Translations under genes and position numbers: made by a program
Assembly (NCBI GenBank): GCA_938083505.1
Contig: CALKCF010000007.1
Coordinates: 118,715 to 182,714 of the forward strand
Source: an uncultured archaeon
Lineage (GTDB): Archaea; Thermoproteota; Nitrososphaeria_A; Caldarchaeales; Wolframiiraptoraceae
DNA length: 64,000 nucleotides
Direction of reading: 5' to 3'
Shown: piece by piece, positions 58,623 through 64,000 of the stretch
Position numbering within the stretch: position 1 is the stretch's first letter
Layout of the letters: the number at the start of each line of letters is the position of its first letter
The notes under the pieces: model-generated
The model's database searches: none
What the model saw: the letters and a program-made list of their open reading frames with translations, nothing else
What the model was told of the DNA's origin: nothing

Positions 58623-58637
58623 TGGACCGGGCGGTAT
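58623..58637 (+). repeat. attR core direct repeat TGGACCGGGCGGTAT
   Basis: Identical to 46285-46299. Confidence 0.75.
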
Positions 58638-58837
58638 CTACACTTAATTGGGTGCGAGTCCACATTGTACGGAGTAATTTGAAAGGATTCAGGGAATGCG
58701 GTCGAAAAAGCGAGGGTCTAGGCTTCTCCATATAGCTGAAGGAAGCAAATGAAAAGACTGCTCGAGGTGCTGACGAAAATTTTTATCATCCACCGAATGC
58801 CATCATCGGTGAAGCGTTAGGGAGGGAATAAGGGGAG

Positions 58838-61800
58838 TTGAGGAAACTCCTTAGCTTAGGAATAATCTTCCTGCTTCTTACTTCAATCCTAGCGAATTTT
58901 GTTCCCGCTCTTCCCATTGAAGCTCAACAGCAGAGCTATGGATGGAAAGATGAGTTTAACTATCGAGGTTTGGACGAGGTGCAGGAAATCAAGCTTGTTA
59001 ATGATAGGCAATTTACTTTTGATGGCGGAGATGATTTTTATCCATTATGGAGCCCCGATGGATCAAAACTCCTCTTCTTGCGCGCAGTACCTTCTCTTGA
59101 GGAATGGAATGCTTCTTTATGGATTTCAGACCTTAAGGGAAAATTAATTGGCCCAATGATGGGAACGGTACTCACTGATGTTGGATGGAGTCCAGATAGC
59201 ACCAAAATCGCTTATTCGTCACTCAAAGTGAGGTATTCAGTCAGGTATTCTTGGAACTATTTTTGGGATGAATTACACATTTTTGATACTTCGACATCGG
59301 AGGATAAGGTAATTCTGACTACAGGAAAGAATGAGACGATTTCTTATCGTCTTTTAGCCCCTACAAGAAGTTTGGATTGGTTACCAAGAGGTGGAGGAAT
59401 AGTGTTCACACATTTCAGCATGTTTCGGCCTCAATTACCATTTTTCGCGAAAAGTCAAATCAACATCATTAGTGAGGATGGAAAATATCTTAAAACTCTT
59501 GTGGAAAGGGATGTGAGAACCGACCTCAGCATTATAAGTGACCTATTTGTTAGCAGTAGCGGGGATATTATTGGATTTTCAGAAATTCGTTTCAGTGAAT
59601 TGCCTCTGCAACCATACTCCGAGTCGATTAATCGACTATGGCTTATGAATGTTGATGGAAGCAATCAGCAATTAATTTTAGAGCTTCCAAGCCATCCAGG
59701 CCTTTTTTCCCCAATAAAATCTATCAGCTTCTTAGATGAATCCAAGATACTCATTGAAAGATGGAATATTAGACTTCTTGAGGAGCCGCCTGGGAGAATG
59801 GATTTTGAAAAATTCGAAATCGGCATCATCGACATAAGCACCAAGAAATTTACATCACTACTAACGTTTTCCCTTGAAACAGTTCCTTTTAGCTTTATAG
59901 GAATTTCAAGAAAACAACCTTCATTTAACAATAAATTCCTTTATGCAAACATAACAACAACCGGTGATTACTCTGTGGAATATAGCATTTGGTTATTTGA
60001 TGTTAAAGACCATACTAAGAAAGTATTACTGTCTAAACCATTTAAAAGAGAGTGGTTAGAGAAATGGTCATTTCTCGTGCTATTATTTCTTTTTCACGGT
60101 GTTAGCGTAAGTCCTACTGGAGAAAGAATAGCCTACTTATATCCAGATGGTGAAGGTGAGCATATGAAGATCTGGGTAGCGGAGGTGGAAGGGCTTGCAC
60201 CTAAAGTAACGAGGCTTAATGTAGAAGTTGTTGATCCAAGTCCTCCAGATGGTGCTAGGAGAAGCCCACCAATAACTTTTAGGGCAAGGGTAACTTCTGA
60301 TGGCCAGCCTGTTCGGGATGCCTTCGTGACCTTCTACATGGGCGATGGCGGAACCAGTTATATTGGACAATCGAACATAAGAACGGATGCTAATGGCTAT
60401 GCTGAGGTTAGGGACTGGGATCCAAAATGGGATCATGAAGTAACATTTAGATGGTGGGCTGAAGCATGGAAGGAAGGATATGAAAGCGGAATATCGGAAA
60501 AGAGAAGTCTAATTTATGTTCCCGCATCTAAATTAGACATTACAGATATCGCTAGTGGTCCTTTTGGAGTTATAATCTTTAAGGTTAAGAATCAAGCGAC
60601 AAAAACGGTAAAGATAAACTCCTATGAGATATATGTAAATGATAAGAAGACAGGATGGAATGATAATGTATCTGAGGAATTGCCTAAAGGAGAAGAATAC
60701 TTATTTGTTACTCCCTTTTCTTTTAGCAGTTTAACTGAGGTAACGAAGGTAAAAGTAATAGTAAACTACAATGGGAAAGATAGTTGGTTAGAAGAGAGTT
60801 GGTCTGAGAGGGACGTTGAAGAAAGATTATTAAAGGCTAGAGATTATTTAAAGAATTTAGGTGTAAGGGATATACCTGAGGACATCCCAAAAATAAGCTA
60901 CCCAGCCAACGTGAAGCAACCATACTATGATTATGGAACAGATACCATATATGTACCAGTTAATTATACCCAGTCTGACTTTGTAATTTTGCACGAATAT
61001 GGACATTTTATCGAAGATAAGTGGTATTTGTTTAATATGCCAGATGATTGGGAGGGAGATTGCCAGAGAATTGGGAAAAAGAATGCTATGAAGGAGGGAT
61101 GGGCTCATTTTCTTGCCTCCCTTGCTCGAAATTCTCCAAAAATTCTTGAGGCGCAGCCTGTTGGAATTAATATGGATTTTGAAGACCCATTCTCTAATAC
61201 AATCTTTTGTGCTCATACAATGGATAAACGGCAAGAAAACGAAGCATGTGTTGTTTCAGTTGCAGGTATTTTCTGGGATCTTTATGACCCTGCTAATGAG
61301 GAGTTCGATCAACTTCAAATTTCACCAGAAGAGCTTGTATCTTTAATAAAAGAGAGTATGAAATGGAATAGTGAAGGGTTTAAAACATTTTACATCAATT
61401 TTAACGCCAAATATAGAGGAACCGATTTACCAGAAAAGCTTGATAAGTTATTACTGGAAGGATATGGCATCAGCTATATCAACCTGAAAACAGAATTTCT
61501 TGTAGCTTCACTTCACTCACCGGCAAATCTTCATGCATATGATTCTGAAGGTAAACATGTAGGAGTGAATGAACGGGGTGAAATAGAGATAGAGATACCG
61601 AATTCGTATTATACAGGTCCTGATGCTGAACCGGAGGAAATTATAATTTTCGGTCAAAGCGAGGGGATAACTTTTAAAATTGAGGGAATCGCTGAAGGTA
61701 ACTTCAGCCTATTAATAGAGCAGAAAAAGGATAATTACATAAAAAGAGTGGAGTACAGGAACATTTTTATCACAAACTCTACATATGCCATAGTTGAAAT

Positions 61801-62071
61801 AGGTCTTTCCAACCCTGAATATGTGATGTCCTTAGATTATGATAAAGATGGGATAATAGATGAGAAAAAGGTACCAAATGTGACAGAGGGGACTCTTCCT
61901 TCAGAAACGGTTGGACCATTTTTACTTTTGGAATGCTTTTATGTCTTTTTGACAATCGCTACAATAATCATTGCAGCTTTTTTAATACTAAAATTTAGAA
62001 AGAAGACTAAGATCAAGTCTGATAAAAACCGAGTAAATGAATTTAAATTCATCCTTTTAAGGACTTACTAA
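58838..62071 (+). CDS. Secreted, membrane-anchored protein with TolB/WD40-like propeller repeats and HExxH metallopeptidase domain
   Basis: Signal peptide; FYPLWSPDGSKLLFLRA / VGWSPDSTKIAYSS propeller motifs; FVILHEYGHFIED...EGWAHFLASLA; C-terminal TM plus basic tail. Confidence 0.8.
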   Translation: MRKLLSLGIIFLLLTSILANFVPALPIEAQQQSYGWKDEFNYRGLDEVQEIKLVNDRQFTFDGGDDFYPLWSPDGSKLLFLRAVPSLEEWNASLWISDLKGKLIGPMMGTVLTDVGWSPDSTKIAYSSLKVRYSVRYSWNYFWDELHIFDTSTSEDKVILTTGKNETISYRLLAPTRSLDWLPRGGGIVFTHFSMFRPQLPFFAKSQINIISEDGKYLKTLVERDVRTDLSIISDLFVSSSGDIIGFSEIRFSELPLQPYSESINRLWLMNVDGSNQQLILELPSHPGLFSPIKSISFLDESKILIERWNIRLLEEPPGRMDFEKFEIGIIDISTKKFTSLLTFSLETVPFSFIGISRKQPSFNNKFLYANITTTGDYSVEYSIWLFDVKDHTKKVLLSKPFKREWLEKWSFLVLLFLFHGVSVSPTGERIAYLYPDGEGEHMKIWVAEVEGLAPKVTRLNVEVVDPSPPDGARRSPPITFRARVTSDGQPVRDAFVTFYMGDGGTSYIGQSNIRTDANGYAEVRDWDPKWDHEVTFRWWAEAWKEGYESGISEKRSLIYVPASKLDITDIASGPFGVIIFKVKNQATKTVKINSYEIYVNDKKTGWNDNVSEELPKGEEYLFVTPFSFSSLTEVTKVKVIVNYNGKDSWLEESWSERDVEERLLKARDYLKNLGVRDIPEDIPKISYPANVKQPYYDYGTDTIYVPVNYTQSDFVILHEYGHFIEDKWYLFNMPDDWEGDCQRIGKKNAMKEGWAHFLASLARNSPKILEAQPVGINMDFEDPFSNTIFCAHTMDKRQENEACVVSVAGIFWDLYDPANEEFDQLQISPEELVSLIKESMKWNSEGFKTFYINFNAKYRGTDLPEKLDKLLLEGYGISYINLKTEFLVASLHSPANLHAYDSEGKHVGVNERGEIEIEIPNSYYTGPDAEPEEIIIFGQSEGITFKIEGIAEGNFSLLIEQKKDNYIKRVEYRNIFITNSTYAIVEIGLSNPEYVMSLDYDKDGIIDEKKVPNVTEGTLPSETVGPFLLLECFYVFLTIATIIIAAFLILKFRKKTKIKSDKNRVNEFKFILLRTY

Positions 62072-62605
62072 CTTACTACAATTAAAAGTGAAAGCATATC
62101 TTGCATTTATTTGCTTTACTCCTCCTTCTCCCCGAAGGATAATGTAACACCTCATCGCGTCTTCACTCTTAGGGAATTCTATACTACAATTTTCACTATT
62201 ATTTCCCAATACACATTTGCTACAGTAAGATAATACTACAGGTCTGCAGGAATTCCAATGTTCTTTATGAATGTGTGTAAATCGTATTCTAATAACAAAT
62301 CCCAAAATAAAAATGGTCGTGAGAAAAATCACATATATCAAGGAAACTTCAGGTCTAATTGTTTTTAACTTTCTGTAAATTATGACTAAACTGCAAGCGA
62401 CAATGTATGTAGAGAAAAACCAAAAAGGAGGAAGTATGAACGATTTTTTATGCATTTCACTTAATACAGGAACTCCAAATATTAAAAGTAACACTGATGT
62501 CTCGATTATTAGTAAAAAAGTAAATGCTTTTATAAAAATATTGTTGATATTATCACCTTTATCCACAAATAGCCAAAAATTCACAGAAGAAAAAAATGAT
62601 TCCAA
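62057..62605 (-). CDS. Hypothetical membrane protein
   Basis: 182 aa with about three hydrophobic helices and a Cys-rich C-terminal region. Confidence 0.5.
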   Translation of the reverse strand: MESFFSSVNFWLFVDKGDNINNIFIKAFTFLLIIETSVLLLIFGVPVLSEMHKKSFILPPFWFFSTYIVACSLVIIYRKLKTIRPEVSLIYVIFLTTIFILGFVIRIRFTHIHKEHWNSCRPVVLSYCSKCVLGNNSENCSIEFPKSEDAMRCYIILRGEGGVKQINARYAFTFNCSKLVSP

Positions 62606-62898
62606 AATTTAATAAGAGGAGAAATACTATGATCTTGAGTAAATCTGGCTTTAAGAACTCCTTAACGGCTTTCCAACCCATAAACTCATCTAATTAAAAA
62701 TTACTTTAAAATTATAAAAATAGTGATGACTCCCTATATCCATTTGTTTGATGCATTCCTTAATTGAGGCATATTATATCCTATTGTGATCAAAATTAGT
62801 TTACCACGCTCTCAACATTCAAAACAATAAAATTCTAGTTAAATCGAATATGACTGCCTTACCAAGAAATGTTTTAAAGTATGTGATAGCTCATGAAA

Positions 62899-62915
62899 TG
62901 ATACTGTCCGGAATT
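62899..62915 (+). repeat. IS left terminal inverted repeat
   Basis: TGATACTGTCCGGAATT. Confidence 0.9.
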
Positions 62916-62940
62916 TCTTAGTGAAAGACAAACTATTATC

Positions 62941-63624
62941 ATGGAATGGTTAAAGAAACTTGTCTCCAAATTGTTTAAATGGAATAGAGTTCCTCTAGAA
63001 ACTAAGTTGCAAGCGATAATAGATTGGCTTGAATGCTCCAGCTACAGGAAAGCCTCTAAAAAGCTTAGGTTGCAAGGTAAAAGGGCGAGCAAATCTTCCA
63101 TTTGGGAATGGGTCAATAAGCTTGCTAAAGCAATAGAGCTAAGAATTCCAAAAAAGGAGAGGGAATTTGTTGCCATGGATGAAACTTGCTTCAAAGCCAA
63201 TGGAGCTAAAGTCTTCATCTACTCTGCTTTGGATGTTGAGGAAAGAATTTGTCTTGGAGCTAAGGTATTTACCTCCAGGAATTATTTTACCACTAGCCTT
63301 TTCCTTGAGAAAGTTATGGTAGTATGCAAGAATAAGCCCACTTTCCTTGTTGATAAGGGTCCTTGGTATAAAGAGGTTTTTGAAAGCAGGCAAATTCCCT
63401 ACCAACATGTAACCTGGGGGAAGAGAAACCTGGTTGAGCGCTTCTTTGGTAGCTTAAAGCAAAGAACCAGGTTATTCTTCAACAACATCAATGTTAACTT
63501 CAAGCTTTTGCTTAAGCGCATGGAAGCTGGACTAAGAGATGGGGTAGCTATGCAGAGAATTGACCTCTTCCTAAAGCTATTTGTACATTGGTTCAATGAA
63601 ACAGGAAAGCCTAGAATGCCCTAG
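62941..63624 (+). CDS. IS6/IS240-family DDE transposase
   Basis: FVAMDETCFKANG, FLVDKGPWYKEVF, KRNLVERFFGSLKQRTRLFFNN. Confidence 0.92.
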   Translation: MEWLKKLVSKLFKWNRVPLETKLQAIIDWLECSSYRKASKKLRLQGKRASKSSIWEWVNKLAKAIELRIPKKEREFVAMDETCFKANGAKVFIYSALDVEERICLGAKVFTSRNYFTTSLFLEKVMVVCKNKPTFLVDKGPWYKEVFESRQIPYQHVTWGKRNLVERFFGSLKQRTRLFFNNINVNFKLLLKRMEAGLRDGVAMQRIDLFLKLFVHWFNETGKPRMP

Positions 63625-63796
63625 CTGTAAAAGAAAAATTCCGGTGCAGGAGCTAGAGTTTATTCTAGATGGCTTAATCTGGGATCAAAAGGAGCAGAGA
63701 GTAAAGTTCCCATTTCCTGAGAAAAGGATGAAAGATATAATACGTTGTTTTCGTTGCCCTTTTTGTAAAGCTGAAATTCCAGTTGAGAAAGAATAA
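63596..63796 (+). CDS. Zinc-ribbon protein encoded inside the IS
   Basis: MKQESLECPSCKRKIPVQELEF...IRCFRCPFCKAEIPVEKE; two CxxC knuckles; overlaps the transposase 3' end in another frame. Confidence 0.75.
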   Translation: MKQESLECPSCKRKIPVQELEFILDGLIWDQKEQRVKFPFPEKRMKDIIRCFRCPFCKAEIPVEKE

Positions 63797-63808
63797 ATTT
63801 TATCATTC

Positions 63809-63825
63809 AATTCCGGACAGTATCA
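63809..63825 (-). repeat. IS right terminal inverted repeat
   Basis: AATTCCGGACAGTATCA, reverse complement of the left end. Confidence 0.9.
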
Positions 63826-64000
63826 ATATTCGTTAAGTTGAATTTAAATCTTTGAAAGGATGCTTGAGTACTTCTCCATTCTCATCATTTTCCCTCAGGC
63901 TGAATAAGCCAAGTCATCCAGCAAAGCTCTATGGGCATATAACCACAAGCCAAAACAACTTCTTCAGCTTTTTAATGAATTCAATATCATCGTTAACAAA

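Larger units (their letters stand above)
46285..58637. mobile_element. Candidate integrated element of about 12.35 kb with tyrosine integrase (provirus or integrative plasmid)
   Basis: 15-bp direct repeats at both ends, 14-bp inverted subterminal arm repeats, integrase inside, accessory gene content. Confidence 0.75.
62899..63825 (+). mobile_element. IS6/IS240-like insertion sequence
   Basis: 17-bp perfect terminal inverted repeats TGATACTGTCCGGAATT flanking a DDE transposase. Confidence 0.9.

Noticed and set aside
11868-58637. tRNA-Ala and the right att site as a pair bounding one very large element
   Set aside because: The similar sequences are in opposite orientation, and the intervening DNA is ordinary housekeeping genes, so simple integration cannot produce this.
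62891-63833. Target-site duplication for the IS element
   Set aside because: The bases just outside the two TIRs (TCATGAAA and ATATTCGT) do not match as an 8-bp duplication.
1-64000. CRISPR array or Cas genes
   Set aside because: No regularly spaced direct repeats and no recognisable Cas protein in the ORFs.

Overview
Archaeal chromosome segment, most likely from the TACK side (Thaumarchaeota/Aigarchaeota/Bathyarchaeia-like). This placement is inference from the gene content: ESCRT-III/CdvB, GatDE, RpoK, thermosome, HerA-NurA, SecE-NusG-L11-L1-L10, NAC and MBF1. Positions 1-45.5 kb are mostly housekeeping genes plus one tRNA-Ala(TGC). Several small ORFs are absent from the supplied track, including secE, an AbrB-like gene and several mobile-element genes. 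From about 45.6 to 58.6 kb there is an accessory region that I interpret as an integrated element of about 12.35 kb. It is bounded by a 15-bp direct repeat (TGGACCGGGCGGTAT, 46285-46299 and 58623-58637). Just inside each copy lies one member of a 14-bp inverted pair (TTAAGCGAATCCTT / AAGGATTCGCTTAA), as expected for core and arm sites of a tyrosine-recombinase attP. The element carries an integrase whose catalytic-Tyr tail lies in the +1 frame after UUU-UGA-C, a chain of overlapping small genes, a pilin-like protein interrupted by an amber codon, a nuclease-like protein, glycosyltransferase and nucleotide-sugar dehydrogenase cargo, and a mostly co-oriented module of unfamiliar beta-rich or Pro-rich proteins downstream of a subtilisin-like protease. 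The last of these is a candidate undescribed provirus or surface-structure system. Right of the element are a beta-propeller/metalloprotease surface protein and an IS6/IS240-like insertion sequence with 17-bp perfect terminal inverted repeats and a zinc-ribbon passenger ORF. All family calls are from reading protein motifs; no database search was run.
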